Of a stretch of DNA of 64,000 nt, positions 35,776 to 44,089 are shown piece after piece. This DNA comes from Pseudobutyrivibrio sp. YE44. Its GTDB lineage: Bacteria > Bacillota > Clostridia > Lachnospirales > Lachnospiraceae. Under the pieces are notes generated by a model that saw only the letters and a program-made list of their open reading frames with translations, did no database searches and was not told where the DNA came from. The stretch spans positions 827,516-891,515 of the forward strand of contig NZ_FMXT01000001.1 in the NCBI RefSeq assembly GCF_900104335.1. Direction: 5' to 3'. Positions within the stretch are counted from its first letter, which is position 1. The number at the start of each line of letters is the position of its first letter. A program made the position numbers and the translations under genes.

Positions 35776-36384
35776 TCATCCAACCTTCAAAAGAGTGTTT
35801 TGACTTCTAATAATCTCGTGCAGGGAATTTCCTTCTGAAAGCATGCAAACCATTTCATCTTTCGCATCATCAAATTTTTCAAATAACTTCAAGGTGTTTT
35901 CGGTATCCCCGTATACCTTCCAATAACCTGATGCCCTGTAATTCTCTCCCCCTTTAGAGATAAAACCTTTAACATCGCAGAGTGGATAGCCAAGAAAAAC
36001 TCCGGCTTCATGAGGAAAGTCTTCTCTCGACTCTACAAACTTTGAATATCTCTCTTGGAAAAATCTTAAGGAATAACCAAAAGCTTTGTCCGAATATCCA
36101 TAGTTTTTAAGGAATCTTTTAACATCCTCGCGAGATAAGTATTCTAAAAGTTTCTGCTTGTTAAAAACCAAAAAGATGACTCGATTTCCATCATACACCA
36201 ATCTATAGCTAAATAAGCCTGTGTATCTCATTACCATTCTAACTTGTTCTTCCTGTTCTTTTGGAACAATAAGAAAATTAGATGTTTTAAGACCAGCAAT
36301 CGTTGGTGCACACTGTAAAACAATCTGTAGTTCAATTCTTTTTCTGTCCATAGTCTGTAACAAGTAAAATACTTCTTCGCTCAT
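35776..36384 (-). CDS. DUF3793 family protein
   Basis: 202 residues with the family's CAPTIAGLKTSNF start region, FLGYPLCDVKGFI and YWKVYGD. No enzyme motif or membrane helix. Its gene precedes flavodoxin by 35 bases and shares the promoter, so it is probably tied to iron-limited electron transfer. The function of the family is unknown. Confidence 0.85.
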   Translation of the reverse strand: MSEEVFYLLQTMDRKRIELQIVLQCAPTIAGLKTSNFLIVPKEQEEQVRMVMRYTGLFSYRLVYDGNRVIFLVFNKQKLLEYLSREDVKRFLKNYGYSDKAFGYSLRFFQERYSKFVESREDFPHEAGVFLGYPLCDVKGFISKGGENYRASGYWKVYGDTENTLKLFEKFDDAKDEMVCMLSEGNSLHEIIRSQNTLLKVG

Positions 36385-36405
36385 CCCCGTATGCCCTCTT
36401 TTGTA

Positions 36406-36420
36406 TTAGTTATCTCTAAC
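36406..36420. promoter_or_regulatory. Operator-like site at the DUF3793-flavodoxin promoter
   Basis: TTAGTTATCTCTAAC lies just downstream of a minus-strand promoter (TTGACG, 17 bases, TAATAT). It differs by one base from TTAGTTATCACTAAC upstream of the ABC pair. Flavodoxin suggests an iron-responsive repressor (Fur or DtxR type), an inference. Confidence 0.45.
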
Positions 36421-36528
36421 TGTGGTTATATTATACTAATATCAGTTCTACGTCAACACCTTTTTCACACTTTTTTCACTTTTGATAAATGCTCTCAATA
36501 AACAAGTGAATTCTGTTTTTATAAAAAA

Positions 36529-36558
36529 GGCCAATCCACCTATAAAGGTGAACTGACC
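36529..36558 (-). terminator. Terminator of the cystine-type ABC operon
   Basis: GGTCAGTTCACCT/AGGTGGATTGGCC hairpin followed by TTTTTTAT on the minus strand. Confidence 0.75.
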
Positions 36559-36577
36559 AACTTAAGTTCTTTATATA

Positions 36578-37318
36578 TTATTCATATGCAAAGGTTTTCA
36601 AGAATTTCTGTGCCCTCTCAGTTTTTGGTTTAATAAAGAAATCCTTTACATCGCTGGTTTCTTCAACTATATCTCCTTTATCAAGGAAGATAATTCTATC
36701 TGCCACTGCCTCAGCAAATGCCATCTCGTGTGTGACGATAAGCATTGTAGATCCGCTCTTAGCAAGATCTAACATGGTTTCCAAAACCTCATGAACCATT
36801 TCAGGATCTAAAGCCGCTGTAACCTCATCAAAGAGAATCACATCAGGATGCATAAGAAGTGCTCTTACAATTGCCACTCTCTGCTTCTGACCACCTGAAA
36901 GCTGGCGAGGATAATAATCCTTTTTGTCTACCAATCCAACCTTATCAAGTAATTCAAGAGCTTCTCTTGTGGCATCTTCCTTTGTTCTCTTCTGAACCTT
37001 TGTTGGTGCCAATATAATATTTTCTAAAACAGTTTTATGTGGAAATAATTCATAGGACTGGAACACCATTCCAATTTTCTGTCGAAGCTTGGTAATATCA
37101 CGCTTTCCTGCTTCCACAGGAAGTCCATCCACTGTAATTACTCCACTTTGAATTTCCTCTAATCCGTTCAAACATCGGAGGAAGGTACTTTTTCCACATC
37201 CGGAAGGACCAATGATTACAACTACTTCTCCTTTTTTTACCGACAAATTAATGTCCTTTAAAACTACATTCGGTCCAAACTCTTTATGTAAATGTGTAAC
37301 CTTTAATAATTCGCTCAT
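36578..37318 (-). CDS. Polar amino acid ABC transporter ATP-binding protein
   Basis: 246 residues with GPSGCGKST, LSGGQKQR, VILFDEVTAALDP and IVTHEM, typical of the GlnQ/TcyN group. It follows two permease genes without a gap. The operon promoter overlaps a cysteine-type Rrf2 operator, so L-cystine is the most likely substrate. Confidence 0.92.
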   Translation of the reverse strand: MSELLKVTHLHKEFGPNVVLKDINLSVKKGEVVVIIGPSGCGKSTFLRCLNGLEEIQSGVITVDGLPVEAGKRDITKLRQKIGMVFQSYELFPHKTVLENIILAPTKVQKRTKEDATREALELLDKVGLVDKKDYYPRQLSGGQKQRVAIVRALLMHPDVILFDEVTAALDPEMVHEVLETMLDLAKSGSTMLIVTHEMAFAEAVADRIIFLDKGDIVEETSDVKDFFIKPKTERAQKFLKTFAYE

Positions 37319-37993
37319 CTAAGCCCACCTTTTCTCTAAATATGTTGCAAGCCTGCTGATTGGCCAGCAAACAATAAAATAAAGTAAAAACACCACCAAA
37401 AATATTCCAAATGCAGCATTAGGAGAAGTTTTTCTATTTGCTTCTATAATCTGCTGCGCCACCTTCAAAACCTCTACAATACCAATCATCATAACAAGAG
37501 ATGTGGTTTTAATCATTCTTGTAATAAGATTTATAGAAAGTGGAATAAGACGTCTTACTGTCTGTGGAAGGATAATATAAAAATAAGTCTGAACCTTATC
37601 CATTCCAAGGGCTGCTGCAGATTCAAACTGGATAGTAGGAATACTTTTTATTGATCCTCTAACCAAATCACCCATTTCTGCCGTTCCCCAAAATGTAAAT
37701 ACGAATATAGCTGATGATTCAGCTGACATATCCCAGCCAAAAACTCTTGTGGTTCCAAAGTAAACTATAAATAATAGTACCATCTGAGGCATGATTCTTA
37801 CGGTTTCAAGATACACCTTAAGTATGGCATGTAAGACTTTATTATTTACTGTCATCAGAACTCCTACTAATAGACCTAATAGGATGCTTAATACTACTGA
37901 AATCAAGCTAATTTCAATGGATACCCAAAGTCCCTGAAGAAGTCTTAGGAAATTTGTTCCTTTAAATAAAACATCAATCCCCAAACTGGCCAT
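37319..37993 (-). CDS. Polar amino acid ABC transporter permease (second)
   Basis: 224 residues, HisM/GlnP type with EAAALG-like coupling loop FESAAALGMDKVQTYFYIILPQTVRR and about five membrane helices. Overlaps the first permease by 20 bases, indicating coupling; the two permeases probably form a heterodimer. Confidence 0.9.
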   Translation of the reverse strand: MASLGIDVLFKGTNFLRLLQGLWVSIEISLISVVLSILLGLLVGVLMTVNNKVLHAILKVYLETVRIMPQMVLLFIVYFGTTRVFGWDMSAESSAIFVFTFWGTAEMGDLVRGSIKSIPTIQFESAAALGMDKVQTYFYIILPQTVRRLIPLSINLITRMIKTTSLVMMIGIVEVLKVAQQIIEANRKTSPNAAFGIFLVVFLLYFIVCWPISRLATYLEKRWA

Positions 37994-38633
37994 AACGCAT
38001 CCTCCTTTCTACTAGTGCTCCTAAGATAGAAATAGGAAGAAGCATTATTAAATAGAACACTACCAATAGGAAAAGGCATTCTATTGTTTTTGCATACATT
38101 CCAATCAAATCCTTTGCTGTAAACATTAAGTCCATAAGGCTGATTGTGGAAAATACAGAAGTTTCCTTCAAAAGAAAAATAACATTTGCAAGTAGTCCTG
38201 GTACGCTTATGGTAATTGCCTGTGGCAATATTACATGCCATAAAACCTGAAAATTATTCATACCAAGGCTTTCCGCACTTTCTGTTTGAATGACTGGGAT
38301 TGCCTCCAAGCCACTACGGAAAGTTTCAATCATATATGCTCCGCCCAAAAGGCCTAAGCCAAGTACACCACAGGCTTCTGCGGTAACTTGTATTCCCACC
38401 TTTGGTAAAGCAAAATAAATAAAAAATAACTGCACCAAAAGAGGTGTGTTTCTGAAAATTTCAATATATACTCCCACAATTGATTTAAGCACAGCTACTT
38501 TGAAATGTAAGATGGCAGAGCCAATAAGTCCAATCACAAAAGCGAGAATTATGCCCTGCCATCCAATTTTTAGTGTTAATAAAAGTGCTTCCTTGTATAG
38601 TGGGAGATATTCAATAAGAATATCCTTATCCAT
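37974..38633 (-). CDS. Polar amino acid ABC transporter permease (first)
   Basis: 219 residues, same family. Coupling loop TESAESLGMNNFQVLWHVILPQAI; about five membrane helices. A small hairpin without a minus-strand T-tract separates it from the binding-protein gene, a common way to keep binding protein in excess. Confidence 0.9.
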   Translation of the reverse strand: MDKDILIEYLPLYKEALLLTLKIGWQGIILAFVIGLIGSAILHFKVAVLKSIVGVYIEIFRNTPLLVQLFFIYFALPKVGIQVTAEACGVLGLGLLGGAYMIETFRSGLEAIPVIQTESAESLGMNNFQVLWHVILPQAITISVPGLLANVIFLLKETSVFSTISLMDLMFTAKDLIGMYAKTIECLFLLVVFYLIMLLPISILGALVERRMRYGQFGD

Positions 38634-38659
38634 TACTTCAGGTTAACTGTTCCTTTCAT

Positions 38660-38673
38660 ATCGTAAATACGAT
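38660..38673. repeat. Palindrome ATCGTAAATACGAT between binding protein and permease
   Basis: Another copy of the CGTAAATACG core. On the plus strand it is followed by seven T, on the minus strand preceded by seven A. It may stabilise the upstream mRNA segment. Confidence 0.5.
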
Positions 38674-38677
38674 TTTT

Positions 38678-39571
38678 TTACTTACCACCCTCTAATACAA
38701 GAGTCTCCTCGTATTCAGCACCATAAGTATCAAGAAGTGTCTCTTCATAGTCAGCATGGAAGAAGTTCTCTGTTCCAAGAGTCTCAATTTCCTCGTTAAG
38801 CCAGTTGAGAAGTGTCTCATTTCCCTTTGTTACAGCTGGTGCAATTGTATCCTGGTCACCAAGTGATGGAATACCTACTGTGTAACCCTCATTCTCCAAT
38901 GAGAACGCTATAACCTCAGTGTTATCGTTCGCCCATGCTACACCATTACCATTTTCAAAAGCTGTCTTGGCCTCTGCGTATGCATCATACTTCTGAAGCT
39001 TGATATCTGGGTAATTCTTTGTAAGATATGTCTCTGCTGTTGTACCAGAGATTACAATAATCTGATCATCTGCTCCAAGATCATCAAGGCTTTCTACAAC
39101 TGCATCCTCAGGTGAAACAACACCAAGAGCTACATTCATATATGGAAGTGCGAAATCAACCTCCTGAGCGCGTTCCTCTGTAACTGTAAAGTTTGCAAGG
39201 ATAATATCAACCTTTCCTGTCTGAAGGTATTCAATTCTGTTTGCGGCCTCTGTAGAAACATAATTGATTTCTACACCAAGATCCTCACCGATGCGCTCTG
39301 CAAAATAAACATCGTAACCAGCATACTCACCGTTCTCGTCTACATAACCAAATGGGCTCTTATCTGAGAAAACACCAATGTTGATTGTGCCGCTTTTCTT
39401 AATCTCATCTAAAGTTCTAAAACCTGCATTTGAACCAGCCTCTACTGTGTCTTCTCCTGTTGCTGCCACATCACTAGATGATGAGCTAGAACCGCAACCT
39501 GTAAGTGATGCTCCAACAAGTCCAGCCACTAAAAGTCCACCTGTTAATCTCTTTACTAATTTCTTATTCAT
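38678..39571 (-). CDS. Amino acid (probably cystine) ABC substrate-binding lipoprotein
   Basis: 297 residues with lipobox SLTGC and a Ser/Glu linker, then the SBP_bac_3 domain (GTINIGVFSDKSPFGYVDENG, YDVYFAERIGEDLG, DIILANFTVTEERA, VISGTTAETYL). Similar to CjaA/TcyJ-type cysteine and cystine binding proteins. Operon position behind a sulfur-type operator supports cystine, though other polar amino acids cannot be excluded. Confidence 0.85.
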   Translation of the reverse strand: MNKKLVKRLTGGLLVAGLVGASLTGCGSSSSSSDVAATGEDTVEAGSNAGFRTLDEIKKSGTINIGVFSDKSPFGYVDENGEYAGYDVYFAERIGEDLGVEINYVSTEAANRIEYLQTGKVDIILANFTVTEERAQEVDFALPYMNVALGVVSPEDAVVESLDDLGADDQIIVISGTTAETYLTKNYPDIKLQKYDAYAEAKTAFENGNGVAWANDNTEVIAFSLENEGYTVGIPSLGDQDTIAPAVTKGNETLLNWLNEEIETLGTENFFHADYEETLLDTYGAEYEETLVLEGGK

Positions 39572-39607
39572 TCTTTTCTTCCTCTTTTCTACTTTTTATT
39601 ATGATTA

Positions 39608-40228
39608 TTATGCTGCTATCAATTTTTTATATACAGCTTCTGCAAGGAACTTGTGGCTATCAACGTCCATATGTTCCTGATCTGTTTCTGAAGGCTTCGC
39701 CACATCAGATGCTGCCAAAAACATACAGTCAAATTCCTCTGCAAGCTTTGCAAACACTGCCTTAAGCTCCTTGGAAGTAACCACTGATTTCTCGTCGAAC
39801 TCTGGGTCATACTCACTCTTCCATACCTGCTCTCCCAAATAAATTGGAGACAAAAGCAATATCTTTGCCTTATTATTATTTGCCTTTATCTGTTTAAGAA
39901 GAATTTCTGTGCCCCTAGCAATAAGTGCAGGTGATGCATTATAAACTGTTTTGCAATCATTTGTGCCAAGCATCAACACCACTGTATCAACAGGACCATG
40001 ACTTTCTAACAATACTGGAAGAAGCTTTGAACCGTTACGACCGATTCTTGTGCTATCTTCGAAAACTGTAGTTCTACCAACAAGCCCTTCCTCTATTACT
40101 TCGTAATCACTATGACCAAGCATCTCTGAAAGAATACCTGTCCATCTTTCATTCTTATCATATCTTCCGCTACCATCTGGCTTTAATCCATATGTATTAG
40201 AATCTCCAAAACAAAGTACACTTTTCAT
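39608..40228 (-). CDS. SGNH/GDSL-family hydrolase
   Basis: 206 residues from the ATG at 40228 (AAAGGAGGCCAGC upstream). Block I CFGDSNTYGLKP holds the catalytic Ser; GTNDCK holds the block III Asn; the terminal DSHKFLAEAVY (block V pattern, Asp-x-x-His shifted) completes the triad. No signal peptide, so it is intracellular. First gene of the cystine-type ABC operon. An O-acetyl or acyl ester of a sulfur amino acid precursor would make sense as substrate, but that is speculation. Confidence 0.8.
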   Translation of the reverse strand: MKSVLCFGDSNTYGLKPDGSGRYDKNERWTGILSEMLGHSDYEVIEEGLVGRTTVFEDSTRIGRNGSKLLPVLLESHGPVDTVVLMLGTNDCKTVYNASPALIARGTEILLKQIKANNNKAKILLLSPIYLGEQVWKSEYDPEFDEKSVVTSKELKAVFAKLAEEFDCMFLAASDVAKPSETDQEHMDVDSHKFLAEAVYKKLIAA

Positions 40229-40297
40229 GCTGGCCTCCTTTCTAGCAAGTCTTTTTTGTCTCATCTGCTTTACATGTTGGTATGTTAAACCTATTTG

Positions 40298-40314
40298 CCT
40301 ACTGAGTCAATAGG
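40298..40314. promoter_or_regulatory. Rrf2-type operator between SGNH-ABC operon and Rrf2 gene
   Basis: CCTACTGAGTCAATAGG; the minus strand reads TTGACT within it as -35 for a promoter with TAACAT 17 bases on, serving the SGNH operon. A second half-site (CCTATTTG) is adjacent. The sequence from here to about 40362 resembles 1688-1756. Confidence 0.7.
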
Positions 40315-40380
40315 TTTAATAATCGTCAAAATCTATAGCCCGCTATCAAATCAATTTATAACTAGCGTACAGTGCGTATC

Positions 40381-40409
40381 TTGATTCGCCTACTAACCTA
40401 TCGTATAAT
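40381..40409 (+). promoter_or_regulatory. Promoter of the Rrf2 regulator gene
   Basis: TTGATT, 17-base spacer, TATAAT. The spacer holds CCTACTAACCTATCG, a variant of the same operator, which suggests autoregulation. Confidence 0.75.
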
Positions 40410-40472
40410 AGTGTAAATAATTAGATGCGTCTGTAACTAACGAGTGTAACAGACATACATGGAGGTTGTTAT

Positions 40473-40874
40473 ATGTTTAGTACAAAAGGAAGATATGCAC
40501 TACGTGTTATGATAGATTTGTCACAGCAGAATCCTGAGGAATACATTCCATTAAAGGATATTGCTGAACGTCAGGATATTTCAAAGAAGTATCTAGAGAT
40601 TATTGTAAAGGAGCTTGTACACGGCGGCTTTGTAAAAGGTGTCAGTGGAAAAGGCGGTGGCTATCAGCTCACCAGAAAGCCTGATGAATATTCCGTAGGT
40701 GAAATCATAGAGCTAATGGAAGGTAGCCTTTCTCCTGTAGCTTGCTTAGCAGACGAAAATATGCAATGTCCAAGAGAATCGGTTTGCAAGACACTTCCAA
40801 TGTGGACAGAGTTCTATATGCTAGAACGAGACTTCTTCTATGGAAAGAAGCTCAGTGATTTAGTTAATTCATAA
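40473..40874 (+). CDS. Rrf2-family regulator, IscR/CymR-like
   Basis: 133 residues. Winged helix with FSTKGRYALRVMIDL, DISKKYLEIIVKELV and GKGGGYQL, then a C-terminal segment with three Cys (ACLADENMQCPRESVC), the spacing range used by IscR to hold an Fe-S cluster. CymR-type members lack such a set. GGAGGTTGTTAT precedes the ATG. Operators matching the Rrf2 pattern overlap promoters of five sulfur/Fe-S units in this window, so it probably reads cysteine or Fe-S status for them. Confidence 0.88.
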   Translation: MFSTKGRYALRVMIDLSQQNPEEYIPLKDIAERQDISKKYLEIIVKELVHGGFVKGVSGKGGGYQLTRKPDEYSVGEIIELMEGSLSPVACLADENMQCPRESVCKTLPMWTEFYMLERDFFYGKKLSDLVNS

Positions 40875-40883
40875 AAAAATAAA

Positions 40884-40915
40884 ACTCAGGAATTTCGTAT
40901 TTACGAATCCTGAGT
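40884..40915. terminator. Bidirectional terminator containing the TTCGTATTTACGAA palindrome
   Basis: ACTCAGGA/TCCTGAGT arms enclosing the 14-bp palindrome, flanked by A- and T-tracts. Ends both the Rrf2 gene and the convergent LysR gene. Confidence 0.85.
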
Positions 40916-40922
40916 TTTTATT

Positions 40923-41867
40923 TTAATCCTCTTCATAGATAACAGATTTATCAATCTGATCTAAGGCATTGTTTACTTCTTCTAAAAACTGCTGCCCCAT
41001 CTTAGACATAACAGTATTTTTCTTTGTAATATATCCAATATCCATTATTCTGTTAGGATTTTCTTCATCACCACGGAAAGGAACAACTATATATCCATCT
41101 CCATTAAGGTCTCCCCATATAATTCCAGAACAAAGAGTGTATCCATTAAGAGCACGTACCAGATTAAGCATTGTAGAACGATCTGTTACACGAAGCATCT
41201 TTGGATAGAAGTTTTCACTAAGAATTTCCTCTGCAAGATACTCACTGTTATCTCCCTGCTCAAAGAACATACATGGATATTCCTCCAAATCCTCTATACC
41301 AATGGATTCCATCTTTGCAAGTGGATGTTCATGCCACAAATACACAAAGGCTTTACATTTAATAAGAGAATGGAACTCTAAGCTATGCTCTGTAAAAAGA
41401 CGATTAAGTCCCTTACGATTAAGCTCGTTGATATAAAGGATACCAATTTCACTTTTGAGAGAGCTTACATCCTTTATGATATCCATAGTGGTGGTTTCTC
41501 GAAGGGCAAAGTCGAATTCATTCATATCATACTGCTTTGCCATATCAACAAAGGCACGAACAGCAAAGGTGTAATGCTGAGTTGAAACACCAAACTTTCT
41601 TTTGTAAGTGCCCTCTCCACTATACTTTTGCATTACCATATCGTATTGACGATAAAAGCCTCTAATATCGTTAAGGAATTCCTCTCCCTCTGGTGTAACT
41701 ATGACACCCTTGTTGGTACGCATAAAGATGGTAATTCCCACCTCATTTTCAAGTTCCTGAATGGCACTTGTAAGAGTAGGCTGAACAATGTAAAGCTTTT
41801 CTGCAGCCTTGTTCATTGAACCATATTCCTGAATTGTAAGTGCGTATAATACCTGCTGAAGTGTCAT
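40923..41867 (-). CDS. LysR-family regulator, probable sulfur regulator
   Basis: 314 residues, winged helix (MNKAAEKLYIVQPTLTSAIQ) plus substrate-binding domain. A paralog of the LysR at 23120-24016. A good promoter and an Rrf2-type operator lie immediately upstream, placing it under the same control as cystine uptake and iscSU, as a CysB-like second-tier regulator (inference). Confidence 0.88.
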   Translation of the reverse strand: MTLQQVLYALTIQEYGSMNKAAEKLYIVQPTLTSAIQELENEVGITIFMRTNKGVIVTPEGEEFLNDIRGFYRQYDMVMQKYSGEGTYKRKFGVSTQHYTFAVRAFVDMAKQYDMNEFDFALRETTTMDIIKDVSSLKSEIGILYINELNRKGLNRLFTEHSLEFHSLIKCKAFVYLWHEHPLAKMESIGIEDLEEYPCMFFEQGDNSEYLAEEILSENFYPKMLRVTDRSTMLNLVRALNGYTLCSGIIWGDLNGDGYIVVPFRGDEENPNRIMDIGYITKKNTVMSKMGQQFLEEVNNALDQIDKSVIYEED

Positions 41868-41887
41868 AATTTACCTGCTCCTATTCT

Positions 41888-41937
41888 CCTACTGGTCAAC
41901 TAGGTAATATTGTATTAAGCCCTAAAGAATTTGTCAA
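41888..41937 (-). promoter_or_regulatory. Promoter plus Rrf2-type operator of the LysR gene
   Basis: Minus strand TTGACA (41937-41932), 17-base spacer, TACAAT (41914-41909), followed by the operator CCTACTGGTCAACTAGG (41888-41904) over the transcription start. Confidence 0.75.
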
Positions 41938-41945
41938 CGAATATG

Positions 41946-43115
41946 CTAGATTTCATCGTAAGAATCAAGAAAATGATGACGAACTCCATCTTGCTTATAG
42001 GCAATAACTGTAGCAAGGTTTACATTTTCAACACTGCGGAAAATATTAGATTCCACATATGGATTTACCTTCTTAAGCTCAGCTATAAGATTTCTTGTTT
42101 CAAGACGCTTTGATGCACTGGTTCCATCCACAGAGCAACTATCACAGGTTTCAGTAAAATGACAAGCACACTGCAAGAAACGAAGACCATTGTATCGTTG
42201 CCAAGCAATAATATCGTCCTGTCTCACAAGGTAAAGCGGACGAATCAACTCCATACCTTCAAAGTTTGTTGAATGAAGCTTTGGCATCATAGTCTGAATC
42301 TGAGCCCCATAAAGCATACCCATAAGAATTGTCTCAATAACATCATCATAATGATGTCCAAGGGCAATCTTGTTGCAGCCAAGTTCCTTCGCTTTTGCAT
42401 AAAGGTGACCTCGACGCATTCTAGCACACAGGTAGCATGGATTTTTATCTACTGTGTCTACTGCATCAAAAATGTCAGATTCATATATGATGATTGGAAT
42501 TCCCATAAGCTTAGCATTACTTTCAATAAGCTTACGATTAACCTCACTATATCCAGGATCCATAACAAGAAATGTCAAATCAAAGTTCACTTTTCGATGA
42601 CGCTGAATCTCCTGAAAAAGCTTTGCCATAAGCATTGAATCCTTGCCCCCGGAAATACAAACGCAAATATGGTCACCTTCCTTAATAAGCTCATACTCTT
42701 TACAAGCCTTTGCAAAAGGTGAAAAAATAGCCTTATGAAATTTCTTTCTTATGCTTAACTCTATCTCAGCAGTTTTTTCAGCCAACTCGTCTTCTTTTGC
42801 ATTATCCTGTTGTTCCATTAAAGCCGAAAGATAACTATTGTATCCACCAGCAAGGCTTACTGCATCAAATCCAAAATCGCAAAGTGTTTCAGCATCCTCC
42901 AAGGAAACCTGTCCACGAGTACAATACAAAACGGCTTTTTTAGATTTATCAAGACGAGCCACTACTCCCTCAATATCAGTTTCAAATAATTCATGGGTGA
43001 TACTGATGGAATCTGGAATAATTCCATATTTAAGGCTTCCTTCATTTCTAATATCAACCAAAGTGTAGCTTTCTTTATCTAATTCAGTTAATTCTTTATA
43101 TGTTATTTCTTTCAA
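41946..43115 (-). CDS. Rhodanese-TtcA-like PP-loop fusion, sulfur transfer to tRNA (predicted)
   Basis: 389 residues. Residues ~1-100 are a rhodanese domain with active-site Cys in VLYCTRGQ. Residues ~120-380 are an ATP pyrophosphatase with SGGKDSMLM, a CYLC pair and later CHFTETCDSC, as in the TtcA family that thiolates cytidine 32 of tRNA using an Fe-S cluster. A joined rhodanese could carry the persulfide. The start is TTG (no ATG until far inside), with GAGGTG upstream supplied by a repeat element overlapping the end of larE. Next to larE, tcdA and iscSU. Confidence 0.8.
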   Translation of the reverse strand: MKEITYKELTELDKESYTLVDIRNEGSLKYGIIPDSISITHELFETDIEGVVARLDKSKKAVLYCTRGQVSLEDAETLCDFGFDAVSLAGGYNSYLSALMEQQDNAKEDELAEKTAEIELSIRKKFHKAIFSPFAKACKEYELIKEGDHICVCISGGKDSMLMAKLFQEIQRHRKVNFDLTFLVMDPGYSEVNRKLIESNAKLMGIPIIIYESDIFDAVDTVDKNPCYLCARMRRGHLYAKAKELGCNKIALGHHYDDVIETILMGMLYGAQIQTMMPKLHSTNFEGMELIRPLYLVRQDDIIAWQRYNGLRFLQCACHFTETCDSCSVDGTSASKRLETRNLIAELKKVNPYVESNIFRSVENVNLATVIAYKQDGVRHHFLDSYDEI

Positions 43116-43120
43116 AATAA

Positions 43121-43171
43121 TTACACCTCATCCGTCAGCTTCGATGACACCTTCTTCTCAAGAGTAAGGCC
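43121..43171 (-). repeat. Repeat element forming the 3' end of larE and the next gene's ribosome binding site
   Basis: Minus strand reads GCCTTACTCTTGAGAAGAAGG, GTGTCATCGAAGCTGAC, GGATGAGGTGTAATT, a diverged copy of the elements at 1596 and 43984. It encodes the last ~16 residues and stop of LarE, and its GAGGTG is positioned as binding site for the TTG-started rhodanese-TtcA gene. Confidence 0.55.
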
Positions 43172-43981
43172 TAATGCTTCATTCATGCTTCCAGTCCTGT
43201 ATCCCTTTAAATCAAGTGATACATAATTGAAGCCATATTCTTTAAATATATCGTAAATACGAATTCTGTATTCAGTGTCCAAAAATCTAGCAAAATCTTC
43301 AGGCTGCACCTCAATTCGTGCCACATCCTCTCCATGAATGCGAACTCTAAATTGGTTAAAGCCCTCATCTAAAAGAAACTGTTCTGCCCTATCGACCATT
43401 CCAAGCTTCTTTTCACTGATAGTCTCTCCATAAGGAAAACGACTTGACAGACATGCAAAGGACTGCTTTTTTGCAGTAGGCAGTCCAAAATACTCTGATA
43501 ACTCTCTTATTTCCTGCTTTGTAAACCCAATCTTTCTAAGTGGACTAAGTATACCAAGCTCTGCGACAGCCTGAAGACCTGGTCTATAATCGCCATCGTC
43601 ATCTAAGTTAGAGCCTTCAACTATATTTGTTATACCCTGTTCCTTTGCCAGAGCAATAAACTTTTCAAAAAGCTCATGCTTACACAGGTAACATCTATTA
43701 GTAGGATTTTGAGCAAAGCCTTCAATGGAAAGTTCCTCCGACTCTGTCACAAAATGCTTTACCCCAATAGCTTTACAATAATCTATAGCCTCATTCAGCT
43801 CACGTTTTGGAAAGGAGCATGATGACGCTGTAAGTGCAATAGCATTATCTCCTAGTGCTTCGTGTGCAGCATAAAGCAAAAAAGTGGAATCCACACCACT
43901 GGAAAAAGCTACTGCAACAGAACCAAGGGATTTGAGATATGCTTTTAGGTCGTCATATTTTACTAATAATTCTTTTGTCAT
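43121..43981 (-). CDS. larE: LarE-like ATP-dependent sulfur transferase, Fe-S type
   Basis: 286 residues from the ATG at 43981, nine bases after GAGGTG. PP-loop FSSGVDSTFLL, then RCYLCKHELF (CxxC), and a third Cys in SFACLSSRFPYGE. LarE builds the nickel pincer cofactor by donating sulfur. Members with one Cys sacrifice it, whereas those with three Cys are thought to hold a 4Fe-4S cluster; this one has the three-Cys pattern. larA, larB and larC are not in the window, so a different acceptor is possible. C-terminal residues come from a repeat element. Confidence 0.85.
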   Translation of the reverse strand: MTKELLVKYDDLKAYLKSLGSVAVAFSSGVDSTFLLYAAHEALGDNAIALTASSCSFPKRELNEAIDYCKAIGVKHFVTESEELSIEGFAQNPTNRCYLCKHELFEKFIALAKEQGITNIVEGSNLDDDGDYRPGLQAVAELGILSPLRKIGFTKQEIRELSEYFGLPTAKKQSFACLSSRFPYGETISEKKLGMVDRAEQFLLDEGFNQFRVRIHGEDVARIEVQPEDFARFLDTEYRIRIYDIFKEYGFNYVSLDLKGYRTGSMNEALGLTLEKKVSSKLTDEV

Positions 43982-43983
43982 TA

Positions 43984-44089
43984 TAATCACACCTCATCCA
44001 TCGCTAAAGCGGTCCGCTTGTCTCGCCTCCCGGCTCGGTCGTTGCTAAACAGGCTCCACTGGAGCCTAGCAACCCTCAAGGGGAAGGCT
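43984..44089 (-). repeat. Composite palindromic repeat upstream of larE
   Basis: Ends match the element family (CCTTCCCCTTGAGGG on one side, GATGGATGAGGTGTGATT on the other). The middle holds nested hairpins GTTGCTA/AGCAAC with AGGCTCC/GGAGCCT, and AGCGG/CCGCT. It includes the TAG stop of tcdA at one edge and supplies the GAGGTG binding site of larE at the other. Confidence 0.6.
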
